Shown here one piece after another: positions 33,737 through 42,683 of a stretch of DNA of 64,000 nucleotides. The translations under genes and the position numbers were made by a program. The stretch is from Actinophytocola algeriensis (lineage in GTDB: Bacteria; Actinomycetota; Actinomycetes; Mycobacteriales; Pseudonocardiaceae), in the NCBI RefSeq assembly GCF_014203735.1, contig NZ_JACHJQ010000004.1, positions 310,001 through 374,000 of the forward strand, written 5' to 3'. The notes beneath the pieces were generated by a model. It did no database searches. It had not been told where the DNA came from and saw only the letters and a list, made by a program, of their open reading frames with translations. How positions within the stretch are numbered: position 1 is the first letter of the stretch; each line of letters begins with the position of its first letter.

Positions 33737-34575
33737 TCATCGACGCCCACCACCACCTGTGGGAGGACCTGACCCGCCGCGACTACGGCTGGCTGGCCGG
33801 CCTCGGCGCGATCCGCCGTCCGTACACAGTGGACGATCTCGCCGAGGTCACCCCGGCAGACCGCACGATCCTGGTGCAGACGGTCCCCACGGTCGAGGAG
33901 ACCGAGGAGTTCCTGGCCACGGCCGCGGCCACACCGTTGATCGCGGGGGTGGTCGGCTGGCTCGACCTGACGACCCCGGACGTCGCGGACCGCATCGCCG
34001 CCCTGCGCGAAGCCCCGGGCGGCGACACGCTGGTCGGCATCCGCCACCCGGCGCAGGGCGAGGCGGACCCGGACTGGCTGAGGCGGCCCGACGTGGTGCG
34101 CGGCGTCCGGGCGGTGGCCGAGGCAGGCCTGACCTTCGACGTCCTCGTCCTGCCGCCACAACACCAGGCCGCGATCGCACTGGCGGACGCGGTCCCGGGC
34201 GCGCGGCTGGTACTGGACCACGCGGGCAAACCCGCCATCGCCGCCGGTGGTTATGCACCGTGGGCGGGGTTCCTCACGGAGCTGGCCGCCAGGCCGAACG
34301 TGTTCTGCAAACTGTCGGGCCTGGTCACGGAAGCCGACTGGACCAAGTGGACAGTCGAGGACCTGCGCCCGTACGCGGCGCACGTCCTGACCTCCTTCGG
34401 CCCGGACCGGGTCATGTTCGGCTCCGACTGGCCGGTCTGCGAACTGGCCGCCACCTACGCCCAGGTCTACGGGTCGGCCCGCACCGTCACGAGCGACCTG
34501 TCGCCGTCGGAACAGGACGAGGTCTTCGGCGGAACGGCAACGCGCGCGTACCCGATTTCCGGCCACGTGGCGTGA
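33733..34575 (+). CDS. L-fuconolactonase (amidohydrolase family)
   Basis: A 280-aa amidohydrolase-2 protein. Metal-site residues are seen in IDAHHHLWE, GIRHPA, LDHAGKP and FGSDWPV. In this setting it would open L-fucono-lactone to L-fuconate, the substrate of the dehydratase at 25986. The GTG overlaps the dehydrogenase stop by 4 bp. It ends the operon. Confidence 0.88.
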   Translation: MIIDAHHHLWEDLTRRDYGWLAGLGAIRRPYTVDDLAEVTPADRTILVQTVPTVEETEEFLATAAATPLIAGVVGWLDLTTPDVADRIAALREAPGGDTLVGIRHPAQGEADPDWLRRPDVVRGVRAVAEAGLTFDVLVLPPQHQAAIALADAVPGARLVLDHAGKPAIAAGGYAPWAGFLTELAARPNVFCKLSGLVTEADWTKWTVEDLRPYAAHVLTSFGPDRVMFGSDWPVCELAATYAQVYGSARTVTSDLSPSEQDEVFGGTATRAYPISGHVA

Positions 34576-34650
34576 CGCGCGGCACGCGCCAGGACCGTCA
34601 CGTTCGGGCGGGCTGAGCCGTCCACCAGGTGACCCCGAAAGAAGGGCACC

Positions 34651-36033
34651 ATGCGCAAGATCCTGATAGTCGGCGGCGGCTACGCCGGCTTCTACACCGC
34701 CTGGAAACTGGAGAAGAAGCTCCGTCGTGGCGAGGCCGAGGTCACGGTCGTCGACCCCAAGCCGTACCTGACCTACCAGCCGTTCCTGCCGGAGGTCGTG
34801 GCCGGTTCGGTCGAGGCCCGGCACGCGGCCGTGTCGTTGCGGCGGCACCTGCGGCGCACCCGCGTCATCGCCGCGACCGTGACCGCCATCGACCACCGGC
34901 ACCGCGTGGTCATCGCGAAGCCCGCCGACGGTGCCGCCGTCGAGCTGGGCTACGACCTCATCGTCGTCACCGCCGGTGCGGTCACGCGGAAGTTCCCCGT
35001 CCCCGGCATCGGTGCGACGGCGATCGGCCTCAAGCACGTCGAGGAGGCCGTCGCGATCCGGGACCGGCTGCTGACCGCGTTCGACCGGGCCGCCGCGCTC
35101 CCGCCGGGGCCCCGGCGGCAGAAGCTGCTCACGGTCACGTTCGTTGGCGGCGGGTTCTCCGGCGTCGAGGGTTTCGGCGAGCTGTTGTCGCTCGCGACCG
35201 GGCTGCTCAAGCGCTACCCGGAGATCGCGGGCGACGAGCTGCGGTTCCACCTCGTCGAGGCGAGCGGCCGCATCCTGCCCGAGGTCACCGAGCGCCCCGG
35301 GCGCTGGGTGGTGCGTGAGCTGGAGCGGCGCGGCGGCCACGTCCACCTGGCCACGCAGGTCACCTCGGCCGTCGACGGGCGCGTCGTGCTCTCGACCGGC
35401 GAGGAGTTCGACTCGGACCTGATCGTCTGGACCGCGGGCAACGGCGCCAACCCGGTCGTCGGCAACCACACCGACCTCCCCGTCGACGAGCGCGGCTTCG
35501 TCGTCGTGCGGCCCGACCTGCGGGTCGGCACCGACGACGCGCCCGTGCCCGACGCGTGGGCCGCGGGTGACGCCGCCGCCGTGCCGGACCTCGCCGTGCC
35601 CGGCCACCGCACCGTGCCGAACGCGCAGCACGCGTACCGCCAGGGCAAGCACCTCGCCCGCAACATCATCGCCACGCTGCGCGGCAGGACGCCGAAGGAG
35701 TACGTCCACCACAGCCTCGGCACCATCGCGACGCTCGGTCTGGGCCGCGGCATCTTCCAGTACCGCCGCCTCGTGATCACCGGGCTGCTCGCGTGGCTCA
35801 TGCACCGCGGCTACCACGTGCTGGCCGTGCCCAGCTGGGAACGCAAGGCCCGGGTACTCGCGATCTGGCTGACCCAGGGGCTGTTCGGGCGGGACATCCT
35901 GTCGCTCGCCTCGGTGCAGCACCCGCGCGACGCGTTCGTCGCGGGTGGCGAGCCACCGATGAGTTCCGCGCTCCCGGCAGGTCTACCCGACCATGACCGA
36001 ACTGCGGGAACTGCTGGCCCGGTACGTCGGTGA
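34651..36033 (+). CDS. ndh: Type II NADH dehydrogenase
   Basis: A 460-aa non-proton-pumping NADH:quinone oxidoreductase. Two Rossmann motifs bind FAD and NADH (ILIVGGGYAGFYTAWKLE; VTFVGGGFSGVEGFGEL), with AAGDAAAVPD near the FAD and the family AQHAYRQGKHLA. A hydrophobic stretch near residue 375 (LVITGLLAWLMH) may help membrane attachment. It is the only respiratory gene in the window; its 3' end overlaps the next gene by 41 bp. Confidence 0.9.
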   Translation: MRKILIVGGGYAGFYTAWKLEKKLRRGEAEVTVVDPKPYLTYQPFLPEVVAGSVEARHAAVSLRRHLRRTRVIAATVTAIDHRHRVVIAKPADGAAVELGYDLIVVTAGAVTRKFPVPGIGATAIGLKHVEEAVAIRDRLLTAFDRAAALPPGPRRQKLLTVTFVGGGFSGVEGFGELLSLATGLLKRYPEIAGDELRFHLVEASGRILPEVTERPGRWVVRELERRGGHVHLATQVTSAVDGRVVLSTGEEFDSDLIVWTAGNGANPVVGNHTDLPVDERGFVVVRPDLRVGTDDAPVPDAWAAGDAAAVPDLAVPGHRTVPNAQHAYRQGKHLARNIIATLRGRTPKEYVHHSLGTIATLGLGRGIFQYRRLVITGLLAWLMHRGYHVLAVPSWERKARVLAIWLTQGLFGRDILSLASVQHPRDAFVAGGEPPMSSALPAGLPDHDRTAGTAGPVRR

Positions 36034-37102
36034 CGGCTCGCTGCCGGGCGCGGTGGCCGTCGTGGCGCGGGGCGCCGAGGTCGAGGTCGCGGTAGCCGGG
36101 TCCGTCGCCCTCGACGGCACCGCGCCGATGACCAGGGAGTCGATCTTCCGCATCGCGTCGGTCACCAAGCCGATCACGGCGGCCGGGCTGCTCGTGCTCG
36201 TCGACGACGGGGTGGTCGGGCTCGACGACCCGATCAGCCGGTGGCTGCCGGAGCTGGCCGAGCCGGTGGTGGTCCGCACCCCGGCGAGCCCGGTCGACGA
36301 CGTGGTGCCGGTCAACCGCCCGATCACCGTCTTCGACGTGCTGACCGGGCAGGCAGGCTGGGGTTTCGCGTCCGACTTCGGCTCGCCCGCGGTGCGGGCG
36401 CTGTTCCCGGTGCAGCAGGACGGCCGCGAGGTGCGGCGTTTCCCGCCCGCCGACGAGTGGGTGGCGGCGCTGGCGACGGTGCCGCTGCTGTACCAGCCGG
36501 GTGAGTCGTGGCTGTACGACACGTGTTCGGCGATCCAGGGCGTGCTCGTCGCCCGCGCCGCGGGCACCTCGCTGCCGGACTTCCTCACCGAGCGCGTCTT
36601 CACCCCGCTGGGCATGACCGACAGCGGCTTCTCGGTACCCGCCGCGAAACGCGACCGCTTCACCGGCTTCTACAAGAAGACCCCGGCCGGGCTGACCCTG
36701 GCGGACGCCCAGGACGGCCAGTGGGCCACCGAACCCGCGTTCCCGCTGGGGTCCGGTGGTCTCGTGGGCACCGTCGACGACTGGCTCGCGTTCGGCCGCA
36801 TGCTGCTCGCCGGCGGCGCACCGGTCCTGTCCCGCGCCGCGGTGCGGCTGATGACCACCGACCACACCACCCCCGCCCACCGCGAGATCGGCGCCCTGTT
36901 CCTCGAGGGTGACGGCTGGGGCATGGGCGGCTCGGTCAACGGCACCCGGTACGGCTGGGTCGGCGGCACCGGCACGTCCGCACACGTCGACTTCGCCACC
37001 GGCACGGCCGCGATCCTGTTCACGCAGGTGGGTGAGGACTCCCCGGTGGCACCCGAGTGGATGAGGGAGTTCTGGCACTTGACAAGGGACTTAGCTAATT
37101 AG
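35993..37102 (+). CDS. Serine hydrolase, beta-lactamase (class C/DD-peptidase) family
   Basis: A 369-aa protein with SxxK in ASVTKP, a Tyr motif YDT in place of YxN, and a KTG-like GGTGTS. No signal peptide is seen, so it is more likely a cytoplasmic esterase or amidase than a secreted beta-lactamase. The ATG lies 41 bp inside ndh; the frame has no better start. Confidence 0.85.
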   Translation: MTELRELLARYVGDGSLPGAVAVVARGAEVEVAVAGSVALDGTAPMTRESIFRIASVTKPITAAGLLVLVDDGVVGLDDPISRWLPELAEPVVVRTPASPVDDVVPVNRPITVFDVLTGQAGWGFASDFGSPAVRALFPVQQDGREVRRFPPADEWVAALATVPLLYQPGESWLYDTCSAIQGVLVARAAGTSLPDFLTERVFTPLGMTDSGFSVPAAKRDRFTGFYKKTPAGLTLADAQDGQWATEPAFPLGSGGLVGTVDDWLAFGRMLLAGGAPVLSRAAVRLMTTDHTTPAHREIGALFLEGDGWGMGGSVNGTRYGWVGGTGTSAHVDFATGTAAILFTQVGEDSPVAPEWMREFWHLTRDLAN

Positions 37103-37103
37103 C
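37094..37103. promoter_or_regulatory. AT-rich palindrome GCTAATTAGC before the ArsR gene
   Basis: A perfect 10-bp palindrome that spans the stop codon of the serine hydrolase and ends 14 bp before the arsR-like start. AT-rich dyads of this kind are typical ArsR/SmtB sites. Confidence 0.4.
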
Positions 37104-37117
37104 AAAATGCCTGAGTG

Positions 37118-37414
37118 ATGCGGGTGGACGTGCTCAAGGCGCTGGCCAGCGAACGACGGCTCCAGATCCTGGAATGGCTGAAGGAGCCGGCACGGCACTT
37201 CCCTCCGCAGGTGGACGGCGATCTCGAGCGGGACGGCGTGTGTGCGCTGTTCATCGCGGAGAAGCTGGGGATGAGCCAGCCCAGTGCGGGCGAGCACCTC
37301 AAGGTGCTCGCCGCGGCGGGACTCGTCGAGGGCACGCGCATCAAGCAGTGGGTGTTCTACCGCAGGAACGAGCGGCGCATCGCCGAGGCCGTCCAAGACC
37401 TCGCCGACCTGTAG
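37118..37414 (+). CDS. ArsR-family winged-helix regulator
   Basis: A 98-aa ArsR-type protein (LASERRLQILEWL, recognition helix MSQPSAGEHLKVLAAAGLV, wing WVFYRRNE). Cys occurs only in GVCALF, so no classical CxC metal site is present and the signal may not be a metal. ATG at 37118 directly follows an in-frame GTG at 37115. It is 11 bp from the YbaK gene and probably controls it and the serine hydrolase. Confidence 0.85.
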   Translation: MRVDVLKALASERRLQILEWLKEPARHFPPQVDGDLERDGVCALFIAEKLGMSQPSAGEHLKVLAAAGLVEGTRIKQWVFYRRNERRIAEAVQDLADL

Positions 37415-37425
37415 GAGACGAACGC

Positions 37426-37905
37426 ATGGCCGACGCGTACGAACGGCTCGTGGCGCTGCTCGACACCAAGAACGCGACCTACCGCCTCATCGACCACGCA
37501 CCGGAAGGCCGCACGGAGTTGGTCAGCGCCATGCGCGGCCACCCGGTGGCGCAGGCGGCGAAGTGCGTGATCATCATGGTCAAGCTGGGCAAGAAGGTCA
37601 CCCGGCACGTGCTGGCCGTGGTGCCCGGCGACCGGCGGGTCGACCTCGCCGGGCTCAAGGCCCTGCTCGGCGGGACCTACGCGGGCTTCGCGTCCCTGGA
37701 GGTGGCCGAGCGCCTCGCCGGTTCGGTCAGCGGCACGATCCTGCCGTTCGCCTGGCACCCCGACCTCGAGCTGATCGTCGACCCGGAGCTCACCGCGCAC
37801 CAGGAGCTGTACTTCAACGCGGCCCGGCTCGACCGTTCCGTCGCGCTCGCCACCAGCGACTACCTCGCGCTGGCCGAGCCCAGGGTCGAACGGATCGCCG
37901 GGTGA
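37426..37905 (+). CDS. YbaK/EbsC-family aminoacyl-tRNA deacylase
   Basis: A 159-aa YbaK/ProX-type protein. Family landmarks include AKCVIIMVKLGKK and TYAGFASLEVAERLAG, where ProRS-editing homologues bind the 3' end of tRNA. It would hydrolyse mischarged tRNA. ATG at 37426 follows TAGGAGA; the longer frame upstream is inside the ArsR gene. Confidence 0.82.
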   Translation: MADAYERLVALLDTKNATYRLIDHAPEGRTELVSAMRGHPVAQAAKCVIIMVKLGKKVTRHVLAVVPGDRRVDLAGLKALLGGTYAGFASLEVAERLAGSVSGTILPFAWHPDLELIVDPELTAHQELYFNAARLDRSVALATSDYLALAEPRVERIAG

Positions 37906-37908
37906 CGC

Positions 37909-38889
37909 TCACCTCGTGAGGACGACCTTCGCGCGGGCGTGTTCCTCCTCCAGGTACCGGATCGCGGCCGCCGCCTCGGGCAGCGGGTAGGTCCGGTCGA
38001 TCACCGGGGTGACCGAACCCGCCTCGATCAGCTCGCGGAGCGTGTCGAGGTTGCGTGTGCTGGGCTTCTCGCCCAGCACCACCAGCCGCTGCCGCACGAA
38101 CGGGCGCAGCAGCTGCCCCCGCATGATCAGCCCGACCGGCCCGAGGACGCTGCCGCCCCGGTACACGCCGCCGCCGGACAGGACCACCACGCCGCGCGGG
38201 CCCGCCGCGCGCCGCAGCTCGGTCAGCGACCGGTTGCCGACGAGGTCGAGCACCACGTCGTACCGCCGCGTGGTGAAGTCGTCGCGGGTGTAGTCGACCA
38301 CCTCGTCCGCGCCCAGCTCCCGTACCAGGCCGGCGTTGCGGGTGCGGCACACGCCGGTCACGTGCGCGCCGAACGACTTCGCGAGCTGCACGGCGAACGT
38401 GCCGACGCCGCCGGACGCGCCGTTGACCAGAACCCGTTGCCCTGCCTGAACTCCTGCCGCGTCCCGCAGGCCCATGAGCGCGGTGTTCGCGGCCAGCGGC
38501 ACCGCGGCCGCCTGCTCGAACGTCAGGTTCGCCGGCTTGCGCGCCAGCTGTCCACCCGGGACGGACGCGTACTCGGCGAACGCGCCCTCCTCGGCCCCGA
38601 GGTCGCCGTACACCTCGTCGCCCGGCCGGAACTCGGTGACGTTCCCGCCGACGGCGGCCACCACGCCGGCGAGGTCGCGACCGCGGACCGTCCTCTTCGG
38701 CCGTCTCGGCGCGCCCGTCATCAGCCGCGCGAAGTACGGGTCGCCGCGCATCATGTGCCAGTCCCACGCGTTCAGCGCCGCGGCGCGCACCTCGACGAGC
38801 ACCTCGTCGTCACCCGCCACCGGGGTGGGGACGTCCCGGAACTCCAGTGCCTCCGGGCCGCCGTAGCTGTCCTGCGCGATCGCCTTCAT
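37909..38889 (-). CDS. NADPH:quinone oxidoreductase-like medium-chain dehydrogenase
   Basis: A 326-aa zinc-free MDR enzyme with ALNAWDWHMMRGD near the N-terminus and the NADPH site NGASGGVGTFAVQLAK. Substrate unknown. ATG at 38889 was chosen because AAGGA precedes it; ATGA couples it to the DUF2306 gene upstream. Confidence 0.87.
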   Translation of the reverse strand: MKAIAQDSYGGPEALEFRDVPTPVAGDDEVLVEVRAAALNAWDWHMMRGDPYFARLMTGAPRRPKRTVRGRDLAGVVAAVGGNVTEFRPGDEVYGDLGAEEGAFAEYASVPGGQLARKPANLTFEQAAAVPLAANTALMGLRDAAGVQAGQRVLVNGASGGVGTFAVQLAKSFGAHVTGVCRTRNAGLVRELGADEVVDYTRDDFTTRRYDVVLDLVGNRSLTELRRAAGPRGVVVLSGGGVYRGGSVLGPVGLIMRGQLLRPFVRQRLVVLGEKPSTRNLDTLRELIEAGSVTPVIDRTYPLPEAAAAIRYLEEEHARAKVVLTR

Positions 38890-39497
38890 CGGTAGTCCTT
38901 CCTGCGAATGAGCCATTCCGCGACGACGAGGTTGAGCACCCAGCCGGCACCCAGGAGCAGCGCCCTGGTCGTCACGTCCGGGTCACCCTCGGCCGCCGTC
39001 CAGAACCCGAAGAGCACGGCCTGCGTGCCGCCGCCCTGGCCGATCGCGTAGCCGCGGATCATCCAGCCGCGGTGGGTGCCGAAGTCGCGCCTGCGCACGG
39101 CCGCGACACCGAGTACCAGCGCGGCGGCCATCGCGGAGCCGAACACGAGCCGCAGCACCATGAGCAGGTCGCCGTCGTGCGCGGGGAGCGGGTAGACCAC
39201 CGCCATCCACATGCCGGACAGCGCCGCGACCAGTCCACACGGGACGATCAGCCGCCCCAGCACGCGGTGGCGTGGGCCCCGGGGGAACTGGAACGCGCCG
39301 AGCACGCAGAACAGGCTCGCGCCGACGATGTGCAGCACCACCGGCACCGGGTCGGCGAAGAACCGGGCGTTCTCCGGCGTGACCGCCGCGCCCGTGCTCA
39401 GCTGGGTGACCCGGAACGCGCCGGCCAGGACCGGGACCGCGCTGAGTGCCAGCAACGCGGCCGGTACCCGCCACCGCGTCCGGGTGAGTGTCGTCAT
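38886..39497 (-). CDS. DUF2306 membrane protein
   Basis: A 203-aa integral membrane protein with about five or six hydrophobic segments. The features of DUF2306 are seen in LHIVGASLFCVLGAFQF and HRVLGR, with conserved His residues that may bind haem in relatives. It is 70 bp downstream of the response regulator and may be a target of that system. Confidence 0.78.
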   Translation of the reverse strand: MTTLTRTRWRVPAALLALSAVPVLAGAFRVTQLSTGAAVTPENARFFADPVPVVLHIVGASLFCVLGAFQFPRGPRHRVLGRLIVPCGLVAALSGMWMAVVYPLPAHDGDLLMVLRLVFGSAMAAALVLGVAAVRRRDFGTHRGWMIRGYAIGQGGGTQAVLFGFWTAAEGDPDVTTRALLLGAGWVLNLVVAEWLIRRKDYR

Positions 39498-39567
39498 GCC
39501 ACGATCGTCGCGCGTGGCGGGCCCGGACTCATCGGGCGTTGGTTCCGTTGTGGCGTCGTACTTTCGG

Positions 39568-40224
39568 CTACCTGCGGACGCGGCCCGTCTCGTACGCCCA
39601 CATCGCGATCTCGACGCGGTTGCGGGCGCCGAGCTTGGTCATGAGGCTCGTGAGGTGCGACTTGACCGTGGACAGGGTGATGTAGAACTCGTCGGCGATC
39701 TCGTTGTTGGTGCGGCCGCGCGCGACGGCGGCGAGGATCTGCTCCTCGCGGTCGGTGAGCGGGTCGATCGGCTGGGCCGGTTTCGCCGACGGCCCGGTCT
39801 CGGCGAAGGCCGCGAGCAGCCGCGCGGTGACACTGGGCGCGATGAGCGCGTCGCCGTTCGCGGCGGCGTGGACCGCCTGCGACAGCATCTCGGCGCCCGC
39901 GTTCTTCAGCAGGAAACCGCGCGCGCCCGCCCGCAGCGCGGCGTAGACGTACTCGTCGAGGTCGAACGTGGTGATCACGACGACGGCCATGGGGTCGGTG
40001 ACGTCCGGGCCCGCGAGGCGCCGGGTGGCCTCGATGCCGTCCAGCTCCGGCATCCGGATGTCGAACAGGCACACGTCCGGCCGCAGCCGCCGCGCCATCT
40101 CCACCGCTCGTGCCCCGTCGCCCGCCTCGCCGACGACCTCGATGTCCGGCTGCGCGTCGAGGATCATGCCGAGCCCGGTGCGGACGATCTCCTGGTCGTC
40201 GGCGACCACGACCCTGATGCTCAC
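39568..40224 (-). CDS. NarL/LuxR-type response regulator
   Basis: A 218-aa regulator with a receiver domain (phospho-acceptor Asp55 in LFDIRMPELDG, Lys in FLLKNAG) and a LuxR helix-turn-helix (LTDREEQILAAVARGRTNNE, ITLSTVKSHLTSLM). GTG overlaps the kinase stop by 4 bp, so the pair is co-translated. Confidence 0.92.
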   Translation of the reverse strand: MSIRVVVADDQEIVRTGLGMILDAQPDIEVVGEAGDGARAVEMARRLRPDVCLFDIRMPELDGIEATRRLAGPDVTDPMAVVVITTFDLDEYVYAALRAGARGFLLKNAGAEMLSQAVHAAANGDALIAPSVTARLLAAFAETGPSAKPAQPIDPLTDREEQILAAVARGRTNNEIADEFYITLSTVKSHLTSLMTKLGARNRVEIAMWAYETGRVRR

Positions 40225-41333
40225 GGCGCCACTCTAGGCAGGACGGCCGTCACCGCCCAGCCCCGGTCCGGCGCCGGGCCCGCCTCGCAGGTGCCGCCGA
40301 GGAGTTCGGCCCGTTCTGCCATGCCGACGAGTCCGAACCCGGTGGACCCGTCCGGCCGCCCTGGTGGGTCGCCGTCGTCGCGGACGGACAGGCGCACGGC
40401 GTGGTCGTCCGCCTCGACCCGCACCTCGATGCGGGTCGCGTGCCGGGCGTGGCGCTGCGCGTTGGTGACCGCTTCCTGCGCGAGGCGGTAGATCGCGGCG
40501 CTCACCGGGGACGGGAGGCTGTCGACGTCACCGGTGAGCGTCACGTCGACCGGTGGCTTGAGGCGGGTGAGGTCGGTGACGCGGGGGCCGGGGGAGAGGT
40601 CGGCGGGTTCCTGGGTGCGCAGGAGGCGGACCATGCCACGCATCTCGTCGAGCGCGCGGGCCGCCTCGGCGTCGATGACCCGCAGCGCGTCGACCGCCGC
40701 GGCCGGGTTCGTCGCCGCGGTCGCGATGCCCGCCTGCGCGCGGATCGCCATCGCCGACACGTGGTGGGCGACGGTGTCGTGCAGGTCGCGGGCGAGCCGG
40801 GCACGTTCGAGGAGCTTCACCTGGTCCAGCTCGCGGCCGCGGGCGCGGGACCGGTAGCGCAGCGCCGCGCCGAGCGCCATCGCCGCGGTCACGATGAAGA
40901 CGCCCGCGAACGCGTCCCCGAGCGGGAGGAACCCGAGCGCCGCGTCGAGGCCGAGCTTGGCGAAGATGATCGCCGCCCCGGTCGCGGCCTCGCGCCCGGA
41001 TCCCCAGCGGAACAGGGAGAACGGCAGCAACACCAGGTAGACCAGCACGTTCTGGTTCGGGAACGGCCCACCGACGAGCAGCGGCGACACCCCGCACACC
41101 CCGAACGCGATCGTGACGACCAGCAACGGCCGGGAACGCCGCCACGGCAGGGTGAACACGAGCCCGGCACAGATGACGACGGACAGCACCCGCCACTCGA
41201 GTCCCGGCCGGAGCACCCCTTCGAGCACCGCGACGGTCGCCAGCACAGCCACCAGCGCCCAGTCCCACCGGACACGCGGCGGTGGGGGAGCGGGCCGCGG
41301 CTCCCGCCACACCGAGCGAAGGAGCTCGTGCAC
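40221..41333 (-). CDS. Membrane histidine kinase (DesK/NarX type)
   Basis: A 370-aa sensor with about five N-terminal membrane segments and little extracellular loop. The HisKA_3 phospho-site is in ARDLHDTVAHHVSAMAI, and the ATPase has N- and G-box-like elements in RLAQEAVTNAQRHA and TGFGLVGMAERAELL. GTG at 41333 gives a sensible start just before the first membrane segment; the frame continues upstream into the padR promoter. The signal is unknown. Confidence 0.88.
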   Translation of the reverse strand: MHELLRSVWREPRPAPPPPRVRWDWALVAVLATVAVLEGVLRPGLEWRVLSVVICAGLVFTLPWRRSRPLLVVTIAFGVCGVSPLLVGGPFPNQNVLVYLVLLPFSLFRWGSGREAATGAAIIFAKLGLDAALGFLPLGDAFAGVFIVTAAMALGAALRYRSRARGRELDQVKLLERARLARDLHDTVAHHVSAMAIRAQAGIATAATNPAAAVDALRVIDAEAARALDEMRGMVRLLRTQEPADLSPGPRVTDLTRLKPPVDVTLTGDVDSLPSPVSAAIYRLAQEAVTNAQRHARHATRIEVRVEADDHAVRLSVRDDGDPPGRPDGSTGFGLVGMAERAELLGGTCEAGPAPDRGWAVTAVLPRVAP

Positions 41334-41394
41334 CGGCTCATCGTACGAGCAGAACGCCGCTGAGGAGATCGACCGAAAGTACGACGCCGGCTTG

Positions 41395-41421
41395 CATATA
41401 TGTCGATCATCGGTATATACC
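41395..41421. promoter_or_regulatory. Two AT-rich palindromes in the kinase/padR gap
   Basis: CATATATG (41395-41402) and GGTATATACC (41412-41421) are both perfect dyads, spaced about 18 bp centre to centre, just before the padR start. They are the probable autoregulatory PadR operator and stand out in GC-rich surroundings. Confidence 0.5.
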
Positions 41422-41427
41422 GTTCGT

Positions 41428-41763
41428 GTGACGGACACTCTACGAGAACCGACCTTCCTGATACTCACGGCGCTCGCCGCCCGGCCGCAGCACGGTTACG
41501 GGATCCTGCGCGACGTCGAGGAGATCTCCAGCGGCCGCGTCAGGCTGCGGGCGGGCACCCTCTACACGGCACTGGACCGGATGTCGTCCGACGGGTGGGT
41601 GGCGATCGACCGGGAAGAGGTCGTGGACGGCAGGCTCCGTCGCTACTACCGCCTGACCGACCTGGGGGCGGCCAGGCTCGCGACCGAAGTGGAACGAATG
41701 CGGGCGAACACCCGCGCGGCGGAACAACGTCTGCGCGCGCGGCCTATCGGAGGGACAGCGTGA
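41428..41763 (+). CDS. PadR-family transcriptional regulator
   Basis: A 111-aa PadR-type winged helix (FLILTALAARPQHGYGILRD, TLYTALDRMSSDGWV, RRYYRLTDLG) with a short C-terminal dimer helix. GTG start. A GTG overlap couples it to a membrane-protein gene, the usual regulator-plus-target pair. Confidence 0.88.
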   Translation: MTDTLREPTFLILTALAARPQHGYGILRDVEEISSGRVRLRAGTLYTALDRMSSDGWVAIDREEVVDGRLRRYYRLTDLGAARLATEVERMRANTRAAEQRLRARPIGGTA

Positions 41764-42683
41764 GCGAACTCGAGCGGCGGTACCGGCGGCTTCTCGCCCT
41801 CTACCCCCGTGACCACCGGGAACAGCACGGCGAGGAGATGATCGACGTGCTGGTGGCCGCCGGCGGGGACCGGACCCGCCCCGGCTGGAAGGACGTCGCC
41901 GACCTGGTGTGGGGCGCGTTCCGGCTGCACCTGCGCCGCATGGTGGCCGGCGGCGTCGAGCCGCGTGACGTGCTGGCGATCGTGAGCCTGCTCGGCCCGA
42001 TCGCGGTCCTGGCCGGTGCCACGGAAAGCCTGCACGAGCTGGCGTGGTGGGTGCAGGCAGGCGCGTTGGGCGGCATGCCCGTGTGGCAGCAGACCCCGGA
42101 CGCGCCGATGTGGGTCGTCTGGCTGGCGGTGGCCGTGCTCGTCGTGTGCCGGCAGCGGGTCGCCGCCGCGGTCGGCGCGTGGGCAGGCACGATCGGCCTC
42201 GTCCTGGTCGCCACGGTGTCCGAACGGTCGTGGTCGTGGGCCTACGCGGACTCCGGGTGGGTGCTGCTGGGCGCACTGACGGCCGTCGCGCTGACCCTGT
42301 CGCCGGGGCCCGTGCGCGGACGTGAACTGGCGGGACGGGCGCCGGTCCTGGTGCTGGGCGCGGCGGTCGTGGTGGCCGTGGCGATCGGGGTCCTCGGCTA
42401 CCGCGAGACCGTCGCCGAGGCGGCGTGCTTGGTCGTGCTGGTCGTCGGCGCGGTGGTGGCGGCCGGGGCCGGGTCGCGGGCCGGTCGCCGGGCCGCGCTG
42501 GTGCTGCTGGTGCCGGTCATGACGACGATGATCGAGGCGCTGTTGGCGACGATCGACGCGTTCCGGCCCAATGACACGGTGACGGCGTTGCTCTTCTACG
42601 GCCCGCCGCTGGTGGTCCTGCTCGCCCTGGGCGGCTTGCTGCCGCGCGGCGTCGCGCGCCGCCCGGACGAGCCTCTCACCTGA
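41760..42683 (+). CDS. Membrane protein of unknown function, partner of PadR
   Basis: A 307-aa protein: a 60-residue cytoplasmic N-terminus (SELERRYRRLLALYPRDHRE) followed by about seven hydrophobic segments. The first part resembles N-termini of proteins encoded next to PadR regulators in actinomycetes. Function unknown. It overlaps the convergent actP-like gene by 8 bp. Confidence 0.75.
   Translation: MSELERRYRRLLALYPRDHREQHGEEMIDVLVAAGGDRTRPGWKDVADLVWGAFRLHLRRMVAGGVEPRDVLAIVSLLGPIAVLAGATESLHELAWWVQAGALGGMPVWQQTPDAPMWVVWLAVAVLVVCRQRVAAAVGAWAGTIGLVLVATVSERSWSWAYADSGWVLLGALTAVALTLSPGPVRGRELAGRAPVLVLGAAVVVAVAIGVLGYRETVAEAACLVVLVVGAVVAAGAGSRAGRRAALVLLVPVMTTMIEALLATIDAFRPNDTVTALLFYGPPLVVLLALGGLLPRGVARRPDEPLT

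Noticed and set aside
33496-35922. 808-aa minus-strand open frame
   Set aside because: Antisense to the fuconolactonase and NDH-2 genes, with no domain and typical shadow composition.
35993-37102. Secreted beta-lactamase giving drug resistance
   Set aside because: There is no signal peptide and the YxN motif reads YDT, so a cytoplasmic serine hydrolase is the safer call.
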